Positions 41,975 to 51,793 of a DNA stretch of 64,000 nt are shown here, in pieces (positions within the stretch are counted from its first letter, which is position 1; each line of letters begins with the position of its first letter). The DNA lies in NCBI RefSeq assembly GCF_003691585.1, contig NZ_CP033169.1, forward strand, positions 3,162,001 through 3,226,000, given 5' to 3'. Source of the stretch: Biomaibacter acetigenes (GTDB lineage Bacteria; Bacillota; Thermosediminibacteria; Thermosediminibacterales; Tepidanaerobacteraceae). A program made the position numbers and the translations under genes. Under the pieces are notes generated by a model. That model was given only the letters and a program-made list of their open reading frames with translations, was not told where the DNA came from and searched no databases.

Positions 41975-44500
41975 TTAGTGTTTAACTGTGATGTAAATTA
42001 TTTTTACTAAGCTATTTTCAACAACAGCTTTTACAGTATCACCGTTACGTACATCTCTGTATGCTGCAGTATCGATATTTGATAAACCATCGGTTACGTC
42101 AAAAACTAATGTCTTGCTATTAACTTTATATGTTGTACCGCCAATCTTAATAGAATCACTGCCCTTTTCAGATACAGCACCCGAGGCAATTGATACAGTA
42201 TTATGAACAGCATCGATTGTGTTATCTGAGCCATAAATTACATCAGATACAGTCAAATCACCATCGGCATTTACTGTGAAGAAAGTAATATCTCCAACAG
42301 ACTGAGCAGTTCTTGAATTTAGCTTATAATCTTTCTCTTCGCCATTGTATACTTTGACTGTTGCTGCCCAATCGCCATCCGCATCTTTAAATTTGTCTAA
42401 TACTACACCAAGTTCTTCGTCTTCTTCTGCGATTGAATCATATCCTGCTGTGAATACGACAAATTTAGCATCTAAACCATCTGCTACGATTATTCCTTTG
42501 CCTCCAGTAATATCTTTATCCTTAATGTTATCCCATTTTACTAAATCGATGTCATCGAGTTCATCTACTATAATGGTATTTTCATCTACGAAATAATGGT
42601 TAGAACCTGAATTGATAACATCATCATCTTTGTCGAACGAATCTATAGCAGCTGCACTGGGAGTTACAGTCCATGTTTCATCGGCTTGTTTTGCGGCAGT
42701 TGCATAAACCCACATCTCATTGATAACACCGTCTTTATCCAATGTGAATTTGACAATAGCATATTGATTATTTGTATCATTTACTAAAGCCTTTAGACCG
42801 CTCAATGTGAGATCTGATGCACCAGCTGTTCTAAGATCATGAATATCCGCATCGATATCGTAGCTCTTAGATTCGCCCTTTACATTGACTTTAACTGTTT
42901 CATTGTAATCATCAACTTTTAATGCTACACCATAATAATCATCGGAAGTTGTTTCAACATCAGATATTAGATGGCGCACATCTCCGGCAAGATCTAATAC
43001 AGCCGTTGTATCCTCGTTCAGTAAATCATCAAGAGCTGAAGCATCGACGCTGTAAGAATAAAGATCATCATTTTTATTCGGTGAGAAGGTTGCCATTATT
43101 GTATCGTCAGCAGCTTTAGCTACATCATATGTTGTGCCGTCGATTTTCAATTCATCAGATTTTACTCTTTCGAGTTTGCCTTCTACTGTCTTCCTTACTA
43201 TGACGATATGATAAATATCATCATAATCTGCTACGTACATTACGTCATTTGCTTTAATATCCTCAAGTTTAGCAGACTCACCGTTTATTGTGATCTTATA
43301 ACTATCAGGATCAGTGAGGTCGAGTTCATCTTCTGAAGTTCCATCATAGTAAGTAATGGTTTCGTCTTTAGTGTCTACTTCTTTGACTAATACAGCATCA
43401 TAATCCCAGGACATTAAGTTCATAAATACTATGTCACCTTTATCAAACGCAAAGGTTCCATAGACACCTTTCTTTAGTGCAGCCTTTATAGCATCTTTAC
43501 CTGTTACTTTTGCTCCATCAACATAAATAGTTGCATCATCGGCTACATCATAAGTGTCATCTGCTATCTTAAGGTCAATTTGAGTAAGTTTCGTTCCATC
43601 GAAATCTTCATCTGTCACATCTTCAGAAATGATATCATTCTTTAGCTGATCCTTATCATAATCAACAAAGAAGATTTCATCATCGTCATTTGCCCATGCC
43701 GTAACTTTCAAGCCCAACAAAGCTTCAGGATCGATGCTATCTACTACTGAATAAGTATCTACCGCACCATCATCATCTTTAATAGTTACTTCTTGTCTAT
43801 CTGCATCTACCTCTATAACTCTTCCTTCAATTTCTTTAGAATCCATCTTTGAAAGGAAAGTTTCTGTTCCTTCTTCATACTGTTTTAAATCACCATAACC
43901 AGTCTGTTTCAAATGCTTTACGGTGAGAGAATTGTCGATCATTTCAACAACAGCACCGCGGAGAGCGGGAACATTGGGAACTGCATTTACACCATCAAAC
44001 AGGCCAAGGTCATCGGCTTTGCCCATGACACCAGCCGGCCAAGGAGCGCCTTCAACTGTTACGCCGTAGTTCATGGCATACAGCAGCATTTTTGCCATCT
44101 GGGCATATGTGACATTATCATTGGGCTTGAATGTACCATCAGGATAGCCATTGACTATACCCTGGCCAACTCCCAGGTTTATGTAGCCCGATGCCCAGTG
44201 ATCGGCAGCCACGTCTGCAAATTTGGTCTGACCTTTCATGAGGTCTGCAGAACCTTCGAGACCGGAGATTCTGATTATAAGAGCTAATGCTTCTGCACGG
44301 GTAATGGGTTTATCAAGATTGAGATTACCCTTTTCATCACCCCTTAGTATCCCCAGAGCCTGAGCTCTTATTACTGATGCGGGTGTCTTGGTATCAGCCG
44401 CAGTGGTGGTATCGGCTGCGAACCCTACGCTCACGGTGCTGAGCACGAAGGTGAGAATAAGTAGGGTTATAAGTAGTTTTCTGGCTTTCTTCATACTCAA
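41975..44500 (-). CDS. Large acidic S-layer-homology (SLH) protein 2
   Basis: This 841-residue protein has a signal peptide (to about residue 29, ends SVGFAAD) and three SLH repeats at about residues 40-200 (ITRAEALALIIRIS, GYPDGTFKPNDNVTYAQM, ALRGAVVEMIDNSL). A long Asp-rich beta-strand region follows. It is a paralogue of the protein at 6377-9145 with the same layout. GGAGG lies before the ATG. A 400-base leader and strong promoter suggest an abundant S-layer component. Confidence 0.88.
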   Translation of the reverse strand: MSMKKARKLLITLLILTFVLSTVSVGFAADTTTAADTKTPASVIRAQALGILRGDEKGNLNLDKPITRAEALALIIRISGLEGSADLMKGQTKFADVAADHWASGYINLGVGQGIVNGYPDGTFKPNDNVTYAQMAKMLLYAMNYGVTVEGAPWPAGVMGKADDLGLFDGVNAVPNVPALRGAVVEMIDNSLTVKHLKQTGYGDLKQYEEGTETFLSKMDSKEIEGRVIEVDADRQEVTIKDDDGAVDTYSVVDSIDPEALLGLKVTAWANDDDEIFFVDYDKDQLKNDIISEDVTDEDFDGTKLTQIDLKIADDTYDVADDATIYVDGAKVTGKDAIKAALKKGVYGTFAFDKGDIVFMNLMSWDYDAVLVKEVDTKDETITYYDGTSEDELDLTDPDSYKITINGESAKLEDIKANDVMYVADYDDIYHIVIVRKTVEGKLERVKSDELKIDGTTYDVAKAADDTIMATFSPNKNDDLYSYSVDASALDDLLNEDTTAVLDLAGDVRHLISDVETTSDDYYGVALKVDDYNETVKVNVKGESKSYDIDADIHDLRTAGASDLTLSGLKALVNDTNNQYAIVKFTLDKDGVINEMWVYATAAKQADETWTVTPSAAAIDSFDKDDDVINSGSNHYFVDENTIIVDELDDIDLVKWDNIKDKDITGGKGIIVADGLDAKFVVFTAGYDSIAEEDEELGVVLDKFKDADGDWAATVKVYNGEEKDYKLNSRTAQSVGDITFFTVNADGDLTVSDVIYGSDNTIDAVHNTVSIASGAVSEKGSDSIKIGGTTYKVNSKTLVFDVTDGLSNIDTAAYRDVRNGDTVKAVVENSLVKIIYITVKH

Positions 44501-45137
44501 ATCCTCCTTTTTGATTTTGAAAAAAAATAGACTTACTAAAAAAGGCCTTGCCTAATCCTCCTGGTGTTCATCACCCCTTTCAAAGGATTTTATGGGAATT
44601 TAATTTTATCCTTTTCTTTCAATCTCCTCCGGGACCGCGGCCGCCGCATTTTTGAAAGTTGAACACGCAAGAGGCTGCCGGGAGTGCGGGAGGTTGAAAG
44701 ATTGCAGGCTCCGGAAATTTACATCATCCTATATTTTTTATATCCTATAATTACAATTATTATTTATTATTTCTATAAAAGGATGAAATTTCCTGCTGGT
44801 TTTGAGTAATTTTAAAGAAAATTTTATCTAATAATGAGTTCATCTTGTCTTACTTCCGGATTTGAGTATGAGTCTTTGAACTCATTATTTAGTTGTCAAA
44901 GTTCGAATTCTATAGCTATTATAGCTCACGGTCAACTTGCCGTCAATATAATTGGTTGAATTGTAATATAAATGTAATATTGGATGGGACAACGTTTGTA
45001 ACTACATTTTTCATTATATGCCGGCTTTTTTTATTTATTACATAAAATGGATGCAGGCTATAATAACTACAGAAATTTAGCAAGTATATATATTCGAGAG
45101 ATATGGTAGAAATTCCTCTTTATTTTATAAATTTTTT
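44501..45137 (-). promoter_or_regulatory. Promoter and long leader of SLH protein 2
   Basis: On the minus strand TTGACC (44930-44935) and TAGAAT (44907-44912) are 17 bases apart, giving a leader of about 400 nt. It contains an inverted repeat with 12-base arms ATAATGAGTTCA (44831-44842) and TGAACTCATTAT (44877-44888). A GC-rich stretch follows at about 44630-44700. A possible 11-codon open frame starts at ATG near 44567. No known riboswitch is recognised. Confidence 0.65.
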
Positions 45138-45944
45138 TTAGAGCATGTTAGGAATTAAGGGTGCCGCTACAGTTAGCAGCATGATTATCATCACCAGTAT
45201 CACGGCTAGGCCGACAAGGGGCAGAGCGAAGTAGGCGAGCGCCGCCCGACCGGTAGTAAAACCGTGGGTTTCCCGGACTGATATTACCTGAAGCACCACT
45301 ACCCAGAGCCGGAGCAGTATGCTGGAAAGAAGGCTCAGGTTTATCCCGGTGAGTGTAGACAGCAGGTTTACGGGCACCATCAAAATCATAGGCAGGGTAG
45401 CAAAGGCCATAGAGGTAAACAGTCCGACACCAGTGGCGGATGCAGGAAGCTCATGGGACCTGACCTGTATTTGAGTCATAGGATTGACGTTGCTATCCGG
45501 CACAGTCTCGCCGGCATTAACGGCATTTTGTTCCGGGACGTCGTCGGAGGTATCCGGGAGCGTATTTCTGGCTTTGCCCGGGGTCAGGAACTGGCAGGCC
45601 AGTTCCACTACAGCAGTAAATATAAAGTGGAGCAGGGGAATTATAAGGATACCGCTTATTATCATAAAGGCGACGATATACGGCATGGCCCGGGTCAAAG
45701 CGGGATATACGCCGTCAAGGCCAGGAAAAATATCCCTGGACACAAATGGCCTGAGGATGTTTTCGTTCATGGTGTGTCGGTAGCCTGATATGTCCGGCAG
45801 AAGGCCGGAGAGAAACAGGATGATGACGGCCTGCAGGACCTTCTTTTCCCCGGCTATCTTTTTCAGGGCGGCCGAAGGCGTGAAAAGCACTCCGGATATG
45901 TCGTCCAGGAAATCTTTGAACCAGTCTTTCATTCTTTCATTCAT
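45138..45944 (-). CDS. Yip1-family membrane protein
   Basis: About 264-268 residues. A short cytoplasmic N-terminus (WFKDFLDDISGVLFTPSAAL, like other bacterial Yip1 proteins) is followed by five or so membrane helices, with a Pro/Asp-rich loop at about residues 125-165. Function unknown. The start is uncertain: AGGAG touches the first ATG (45944) and is 12 bases from the next (45932). It lies just after sppA and may be cotranscribed. Confidence 0.8.
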   Translation of the reverse strand: MNERMKDWFKDFLDDISGVLFTPSAALKKIAGEKKVLQAVIILFLSGLLPDISGYRHTMNENILRPFVSRDIFPGLDGVYPALTRAMPYIVAFMIISGILIIPLLHFIFTAVVELACQFLTPGKARNTLPDTSDDVPEQNAVNAGETVPDSNVNPMTQIQVRSHELPASATGVGLFTSMAFATLPMILMVPVNLLSTLTGINLSLLSSILLRLWVVVLQVISVRETHGFTTGRAALAYFALPLVGLAVILVMIIMLLTVAAPLIPNML

Positions 45945-45986
45945 CTCCTCGGTAAATTTGGTAGTAAAAATTACGTCCTGCGCTTT

Positions 45987-46973
45987 TTACGGATACAAGT
46001 AGCTCTGTGCAACTTTATCCGGAAGGTAATCCAGAAAATAAGAATGGTGGGAAAAGTCCCGCCATGTAGGCAGGGTGGTGCCGGGATCTGCCGGCAGACG
46101 TATGCCGAAGGCGGGATCCAAAAAGGTGTTTACTATAGATTTTACTCCGGAAAGCAGGGCTTCCAGGGTAGATTTTTTGCCGTATTCTTTTATGACGGGT
46201 TTACCTTTGATGCCGGCCAGATCAGCGGCGATTTTTATGGCGTCGTAGTAGTTTCCTATTTCATCCACAAGGCCCAGTTTTTTTGCCTGGGTGCCGGTGT
46301 AGACCCTGCCGTCGGCAAGTTTTTTTACTTCTTCTACATCCATATGGCGGCCTTTTGCCACGATGTCTACGAACTGGCCGTACATCTCATTTATCATGTC
46401 CTGCAGTATGGCCCTTTCGTCTTCGGTCATGGGGCGGGTGGGAGAGCCGATGTCTTTGTGAGGAGCGCTTTTGATGACATTTTCCTTGAGGCCCAGTTTG
46501 TCATACAGGCCTTCTATGTTTTGAAACTCCATGATCACTCCTATGCTGCCGGTGGTGGTGCCGGGATTTGCTACTATCTTATCGGCGGCGCAGGATACCA
46601 TGTAGCCGCCGGAGGCCGCCACATCTCCCATGGATACCACCAGTTTTTTGCCTGATTCCTTCACCCTTAGGGCTTCCTGGTAGAGTTCCTGGGATGCGGC
46701 CACGGTGCCGCCGGGGCTGTTTATCCTGATGACCAGGGCTGCTATATCGGGGTCTTCGGCGGCGTCATGGAGCTGTCTTAATATGTCGTCGGTACCGGCG
46801 GCGGAAAGAAAGCCCGAGGAGCCCGACATGATGACACCTTCCAGGGTGATGACACCTATCTGTTTTTGCGGAAGGGCTGACTTGCGGCCGGGACCTCCCG
46901 GCATTATGGTAAAGGCGGCGATGAGGGACGCGGCGACTATCAGGATAAGGATGATGGTTATGATGCGTTTCAA
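45987..46973 (-). CDS. sppA: Signal peptide peptidase SppA (S49)
   Basis: This 328-residue membrane-anchored serine protease has an N-terminal helix, RINSPGGTVAASQEL, the nucleophile serine in GDVAASGGYM, and the general-base lysine region SAPHKDIGSPTR. It digests cut signal peptides in the membrane. The start is taken as TTG at 46973, eight bases after AAAGGAG; an in-frame TTG six codons earlier overlaps that ribosome site. Confidence 0.93.
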   Translation of the reverse strand: MKRIITIILILIVAASLIAAFTIMPGGPGRKSALPQKQIGVITLEGVIMSGSSGFLSAAGTDDILRQLHDAAEDPDIAALVIRINSPGGTVAASQELYQEALRVKESGKKLVVSMGDVAASGGYMVSCAADKIVANPGTTTGSIGVIMEFQNIEGLYDKLGLKENVIKSAPHKDIGSPTRPMTEDERAILQDMINEMYGQFVDIVAKGRHMDVEEVKKLADGRVYTGTQAKKLGLVDEIGNYYDAIKIAADLAGIKGKPVIKEYGKKSTLEALLSGVKSIVNTFLDPAFGIRLPADPGTTLPTWRDFSHHSYFLDYLPDKVAQSYLYP

Positions 46974-47053
46974 GGGTATCGCTCCTTTCAAATAAGTTTT
47001 TTATTCGTTTTTAAGTCCTCCTTCATAAAGTATGCATTTTATGAATAAAAATT

Positions 47054-47071
47054 CCGACCGGGGCGGGTCGG
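47054..47071 (-). terminator. Intrinsic terminator of the coiled-coil gene
   Basis: CCGACC and GGTCGG arms followed on the minus strand by AATTTTTATT. Confidence 0.75.
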
Positions 47072-47128
47072 ATCGTTTTAGCCTCATAAAATTTATCAAA
47101 AAATATAGGGCGGATTTCTCCACCTGGC

Positions 47129-47815
47129 TTACTTGAAATAAATTGCAGCAAAACCTATGATAACTGTCGCTATTAATGCAAAAGCCCATCTCTGTAAGCC
47201 ACTGATTTCTCGGTGAATTGCATCGAACTTAGAATCTATTTTGTCAAATCTTGCATCGGTTTCTTTTTTTGCTGTATCAAACCTTGCATCTATTTTGTCA
47301 AATCTTATATCGGTTTCTTTTTTTGCTGCGTCAAACCTTGCATCTATTTTGTCAAATCTTGCATCGGTTTCTTTTTTTGCTGCATCAAACCTTGCATCTA
47401 TTTTGTCAAATCTTGCATCGGTTTCTTTTTTTGCTGCGTCAAACCTTGCATCTATCTTATCTGCGAGGTCTTCAATTACTTTATAAACCGCATCGAATTT
47501 AGCATCAATTTTGTCAAATTTAGCATCGCTTTCCTTGCGAGCTGCTTCAAATCTGGCATCGCTTTCTTTGCGGGCAGCTTCAAATCTGGCATCCATTGTA
47601 TTAGATAAATCTTTGATTTCTTTGTGGACCTCTGCAAATTTGCTATCTACTCTATCAAATTTTGCATCCATGCTGTCCTTTAAAGCGCTAATTTGCTGCG
47701 ATAGGAAAAAATAACCCGATTCATATATTTTAGGTTCGTGCGGGGGAATATTATCCTCACTTGCGGCTATCTCATTTTTTGTTTTGTTTGCTATATACTC
47801 TTCCGCCATGCTCAT
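47129..47815 (-). CDS. Repeat-rich coiled-coil protein with C-terminal membrane anchor
   Basis: This 228-residue protein has a long charged helix built from near-exact 18-residue (54-bp) repeats of the type FDKIDARFDAAKKETDAR, about four copies between residues 125 and 200, preceded by related units (FEAARKESDAR). The C-terminus is one membrane helix (WAFALIATVIIGFAAIY). It resembles DUF1640/CCDC90-like anchored coiled coils. AGGAGG lies seven bases before the chosen ATG. The DNA repeats may vary in number between strains. Confidence 0.82.
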   Translation of the reverse strand: MSMAEEYIANKTKNEIAASEDNIPPHEPKIYESGYFFLSQQISALKDSMDAKFDRVDSKFAEVHKEIKDLSNTMDARFEAARKESDARFEAARKESDAKFDKIDAKFDAVYKVIEDLADKIDARFDAAKKETDARFDKIDARFDAAKKETDARFDKIDARFDAAKKETDIRFDKIDARFDTAKKETDARFDKIDSKFDAIHREISGLQRWAFALIATVIIGFAAIYFK

Positions 47816-47993
47816 CACCCTTCCTCCTTGTCTCAATTATATAAAATTTCCAACTGAACTTCAATGCTTTTAACAAATTTTTTACCAGTCTTTTCCGCGA
47901 CGGATCAGGGTGATTTTGCTTATGGCAATATATAGCATCTTGCAATTCTCGTGAAATATTTAAGTAAAAGATATATTTTTGAAATAAAAATTA

Positions 47994-48011
47994 CCGACCG
48001 CTGCGGGTCGG
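47994..48011 (-). terminator. Intrinsic terminator of the Lon-like gene
   Basis: CCGACC and GGTCGG arms, then on the minus strand TAATTTTTATTT. Similar to the terminator at 47054. Confidence 0.75.
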
Positions 48012-48024
48012 AAAAGTTTTGAAT

Positions 48025-50403
48025 CTATTTTTCTTCGTCCATGAATTCCCGGGCGGTTTCGGCCATTTTCTTGAGGGAGGCTTTTACCTTTTTATGAAAT
48101 TCTTCGGCGGAAATGCCGGTCATTATCTCGATGGCGTCGTCGATGGTCTCGGCGGAATATATGTGGAATTTGCCCTGTTCCACGGCTTCTACCACTTCGG
48201 GCTTGAGCATAAGGTTGTCGATGTTCTGGCAGGGGATGACCACACCCTGGGTGCCGGTGAGGCCCTTTATCTTGCAGGCATGGTAAAAGCCTTCTATTTT
48301 ATACGTGGTGCCTCCAACGGGCTGGACATGGCCGTGCTGGTTTAAGGAACCGGTGATGGCCAGGTCCTGGCGTATTGGGATACCGGAGATGCTGGACAGC
48401 AGCGCTATGAGTTCGGCGCAGGTGGCGCTGTCGCCCTCGATGCCGCCGTAGTTTTGCTCGAAGGCTATGCTGGCGGATATAGTGAGGGGCATGTCTTTAG
48501 CGTAGCGCTCGCCCAGATATCCCGTGAGGATCATGACGGCCTTGTCGTGGATGTGGCCGCTCATCTTGGCCTCCCGCTCAATGTTTATGACTCCCTCGTC
48601 TCCCAGATAGGTCCTGGCGGTAATGCGGGAAGGCTGGCCGAAGATATAGTCTCCCACGTCCAGCACCGAAAGTCCGTTGATCTGACCCACGGCGGCACCC
48701 CGGGTATCCACCAGTATTTCGCCGCGCTCTATCATGGAAAAAAGCTTTTCTTCTACCCTGTTGGAGCGGTAGACTTTTTGCTCTATGGCTTTATCTACGT
48801 AATCGCGGGTGACGGAGGCACTGCCGTCTATGGCAGCCCAGGCGCTGGCCTCGTAGAGCACCTCCACTATTTCGTTAAACCGGGTGGAAAGCTTCTTCTT
48901 GTCTTCAGCCAGGCGGGAGCTATAGTCCACCACCCTTGCCACTCCGGTAGGATCGAAGTGGATAAGTCCTTCATTCTGGCATATGTGGCATATGAAGGCC
49001 GCATACCGTTTGAGGTTCTCGGGGGTGCGGTCCATCTCCACATCGAAGTCCACCTTTATCTTGAAGAGCTTGCGGAAGTCCTCGTCATAAGCATTTAATA
49101 GAGAATAAATATACGGAGTGCCGATGAGTATGACCTTCACCCTTACGGGTATGGGTTCGGGCTTCAGTGTGACGGTGGGCACCGTGCGGTACTGCTCGCC
49201 TATGTTTTCCACCCGGGCCTCGCTGTTTTTCAGGGTGCGCTTTAAAGTGTCCCAGGCGTAGGGGTCTTTGAAAAGGTCCGCCGCCTGGAGTACTAAGTAC
49301 CCGCCGCTCGCCCTGTGGATGGCTCCGCTTTTAATCATGGTAAAGTCGGTGGTGATGGCGCCAAATTGGGCTTTGCCCTCGATCTTACCGAACAGGTTAT
49401 AATAGGTGGGGTTTGTCTCAAAGATTACCGGAGCACCTTTTGTGGCCCTGTTGTCTACAAAAATATTTACCCTGTAGCGCAGGAAAAAGTCTTCATGGGG
49501 CACATTCGGGGCGAGGTTCAATATTTGCTGGCTGTCCCCGTCGGTTTTTTCCCGGCGCTCGGTGCGGAACACGGACAGGTTTTTGATGATGTCTTCTTTC
49601 ACGGATTTAAGGTAAGATATGATTTCGGCAAATTCGGCATATTTTACGGCCACTTCTTCGAAGAGGGGGTTTATGGTGGCAAGGGCGGTGTCTCTCTCCA
49701 GGTGGGCGAGTTCCTCCCGGGCCTGTTTGTCCAGGGCTCTAACTTTGCGTAGAGTTTCATCGATCCTACCCTGGAGGGTACGGCCTTTTTCTTCCAGGGC
49801 TTTCCTTTCCTCATCGGAAAGATCCTCAAATTCCTCCTGGCTCATGGGCTTGCCGTCTCTTAACGGGATGGTTATGATGCCCTGGGGTGTCCTCTGGAGA
49901 GTGAAGCCCTCGGCTTTTGCGGTCTCGTCCAGCTTCTCAAAAAGCCCCATGGATGCCCGCTGGTATCTATCGATAAGGGCCTGCTTCTGGTTTTCAAAGT
50001 TCTCGTCGTCAAAGACCCGGATTATCTCCCGCCGCACCTCGGCTATGAGTTTCTCCATATCTTTCGAAAATTCCGAGCCTTTGCCTGCCGGGAGGTTTAT
50101 GGCTATGGGCTTTTCGGGTCTTGTGAAATTGTATACATAGAGGATATCGTCGGGAATGGGCTTGCCTACGGCAGCTTTTTTCACCACAGCCCGGGCATAG
50201 CTGGTCTTGCCGGTGCCGGTGAGGCCGGTCATGAATATGTTGTAGCCCTTGTGGTCGATCTTCAGGCCAAACTCCATGGCTTTCACGGCCCGCTCCTGGC
50301 CTATGATGTCGGAGAGGGGTTCCAGGTCTTCGGTGGAGCGGAAGGAAAACATGACCGGGTCGCAGGTTTCCCGGAGCTCGAGGGGGGAAAGTTTTTTAAG
50401 CAA
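48025..50403 (-). CDS. Lon-like ATP-dependent protease (S16 family)
   Basis: This 792-residue protein has Walker A TGLTGTGKTSYA near residues 59-70, a long inserted coiled-coil region, a second ATPase half (RASGGYLVLQAADLF), and an S16 protease domain. The catalytic Ser is in EGDSATCAELIALLS and Lys in GGTTYKIEGFYHA. This layout matches the Lon-related (LonC/YcbZ-like) group rather than classic LonA. The start is TTG seven bases after GGAGG. Confidence 0.9.
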   Translation of the reverse strand: MLKKLSPLELRETCDPVMFSFRSTEDLEPLSDIIGQERAVKAMEFGLKIDHKGYNIFMTGLTGTGKTSYARAVVKKAAVGKPIPDDILYVYNFTRPEKPIAINLPAGKGSEFSKDMEKLIAEVRREIIRVFDDENFENQKQALIDRYQRASMGLFEKLDETAKAEGFTLQRTPQGIITIPLRDGKPMSQEEFEDLSDEERKALEEKGRTLQGRIDETLRKVRALDKQAREELAHLERDTALATINPLFEEVAVKYAEFAEIISYLKSVKEDIIKNLSVFRTERREKTDGDSQQILNLAPNVPHEDFFLRYRVNIFVDNRATKGAPVIFETNPTYYNLFGKIEGKAQFGAITTDFTMIKSGAIHRASGGYLVLQAADLFKDPYAWDTLKRTLKNSEARVENIGEQYRTVPTVTLKPEPIPVRVKVILIGTPYIYSLLNAYDEDFRKLFKIKVDFDVEMDRTPENLKRYAAFICHICQNEGLIHFDPTGVARVVDYSSRLAEDKKKLSTRFNEIVEVLYEASAWAAIDGSASVTRDYVDKAIEQKVYRSNRVEEKLFSMIERGEILVDTRGAAVGQINGLSVLDVGDYIFGQPSRITARTYLGDEGVINIEREAKMSGHIHDKAVMILTGYLGERYAKDMPLTISASIAFEQNYGGIEGDSATCAELIALLSSISGIPIRQDLAITGSLNQHGHVQPVGGTTYKIEGFYHACKIKGLTGTQGVVIPCQNIDNLMLKPEVVEAVEQGKFHIYSAETIDDAIEIMTGISAEEFHKKVKASLKKMAETAREFMDEEK

Positions 50404-50484
50404 AATACCACCTCCATTATTTTACACACCATTCTTAGAAATATTTTATATAGAATATCCTCCCGTTATATTATTTAAATTGTA

Positions 50485-51571
50485 TTACGATTTCTTCCCT
50501 ATATTTCTTAAAAAGTTCACTATGTTCCTTCTCAAAGTTCTGTATCCCGGAATCACATGTTCCCACAGGTAATAGAAAAACGGCGAGAGGGGCAGGTCAA
50601 ATTCTCCTATGAACTCGGTAAAATCGCCGTTGAAGCCCTTCTTAAAGCGGTAGAGGCCGTATAGGGGGTTGTCGGGGGAAAGGTCTCCGGAAACGCCCCT
50701 GAAATCATACATGGTGCAACCATTTTTCTTGGCCCACTTTATCATTTCCCACTGGAGGGCGTAGTTGGGCATGACATTGCGGTGCTCGTTGGAGGAGGCG
50801 CCGTAGATATACCAGGCTTTATCGCCAAAGATGAAGGCCAGGGTACCGGCGATATATTTACCCTCATATTCTGCCATGAACAGCTTCGCAAAGCCTTTTT
50901 CCACCAGTTCTTCCCACAGGGCTTCAAAGTAATCGAAGCCTCTCACCAGGAATTTATCCCTTATGCAGGTCTCCTGAAGGATGTCGTAAAAGGGCTTTAA
51001 ATCCTCCCGGGTCCCTTCCTTCACCGTAACTCCTTTTCGGCTCGAAAGCCGGATGTTGTAGCGGGTCTTTTCATGGAAGGAAGCGAAAATATCATCTAAA
51101 GATTTATCCAGAGACAGGCGAAAGACGAATTTGGGCTGGACTCCCTCGAAGTTCTTGCCGCCTTCCCGGCATACAAAGCCCAGGGAGTTCAGGGTACTCA
51201 CCGCATCTTCATCCGGCGCTTTTATATCGGGGTCTATCTTGAGCATGATGGCGCCGTGCTTTTTTGCAAGAGCCTTTATGCTGGAAAAGAGGAATTTCAG
51301 AGTATCTTTATCGGAAAAAATCCGCCACCGGTCCCCGGGGAGCGTAGAAGATGCACTTTTTCAGGCCGGGGATGGGCAGTAGCCTCTTTAAAATGGAAAT
51401 GCCCGCCACCGGCTTTCCCTCATCCATCACCAGTACCCTTATGGGCTGCCAGCCGGTGCGGCGCTTGACTTCACCCCATTCGTAGGATTGAAGCACATGG
51501 CCTTTAGGGCCGTATGCCATGAAGTGATTAAATAAATCCTTCTCATCTTGTTTTATGATTTTTAATTCCAT
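50485..51571 (-). pseudogene. FemAB-family peptidoglycan aminoacyltransferase with a frameshift
   Basis: Two frames together make a 361-residue Fem/MurM-type protein, which would add amino acids to peptidoglycan cross-bridges. Part one carries LQSYEWGEVKRRTGW and IFYAPRGPVADF. Part two carries FHEKTRYNIRLSSRKGV, YIYGASSNEHRNVMPNY and GLYRFKKGFNGDFTEF. They join as ADFSDKDTLKFLF if the A6 run at 51315-51320 (T6 in the gene) had five bases. Start placed at MELKIIKQ after GGAGG. Real loss or sequencing error cannot be told apart. Confidence 0.87.
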
Positions 51572-51761
51572 TATATGAAAAACCTCCAGAAAAATTGTAG
51601 TCACTCTGCCCTATCTTTTATTATACCTTAATTTGTGATGAAGGGAAGGAAAAATTTGATGATAAATAAAAGCAGGCCCGGATATTTTCGGCCTGCTGTT
51701 CTTTGAATGTATTTTATGAAAGTTTGTTCCATAGTTGTTTCGGATATTTTTTCTGAACATT

Positions 51762-51793
51762 CCATAAGTAAATAAGTGAGTGCCTGGCACCTA
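51762..51793. repeat. REP-like repeat at the chemoreceptor stop codon
   Basis: Copy of AAGTGAGTGCCTGGCACCTA. Its minus-strand TAG is the stop codon of the chemoreceptor gene. Unlike the array copies it has no RAYT sequence beside it. Confidence 0.8.

Noticed and set aside
46044-46655. Plus-strand open frame of 203 codons
   Set aside because: Opposite sppA; composition follows the antisense of the SppA codons and no family is recognisable.
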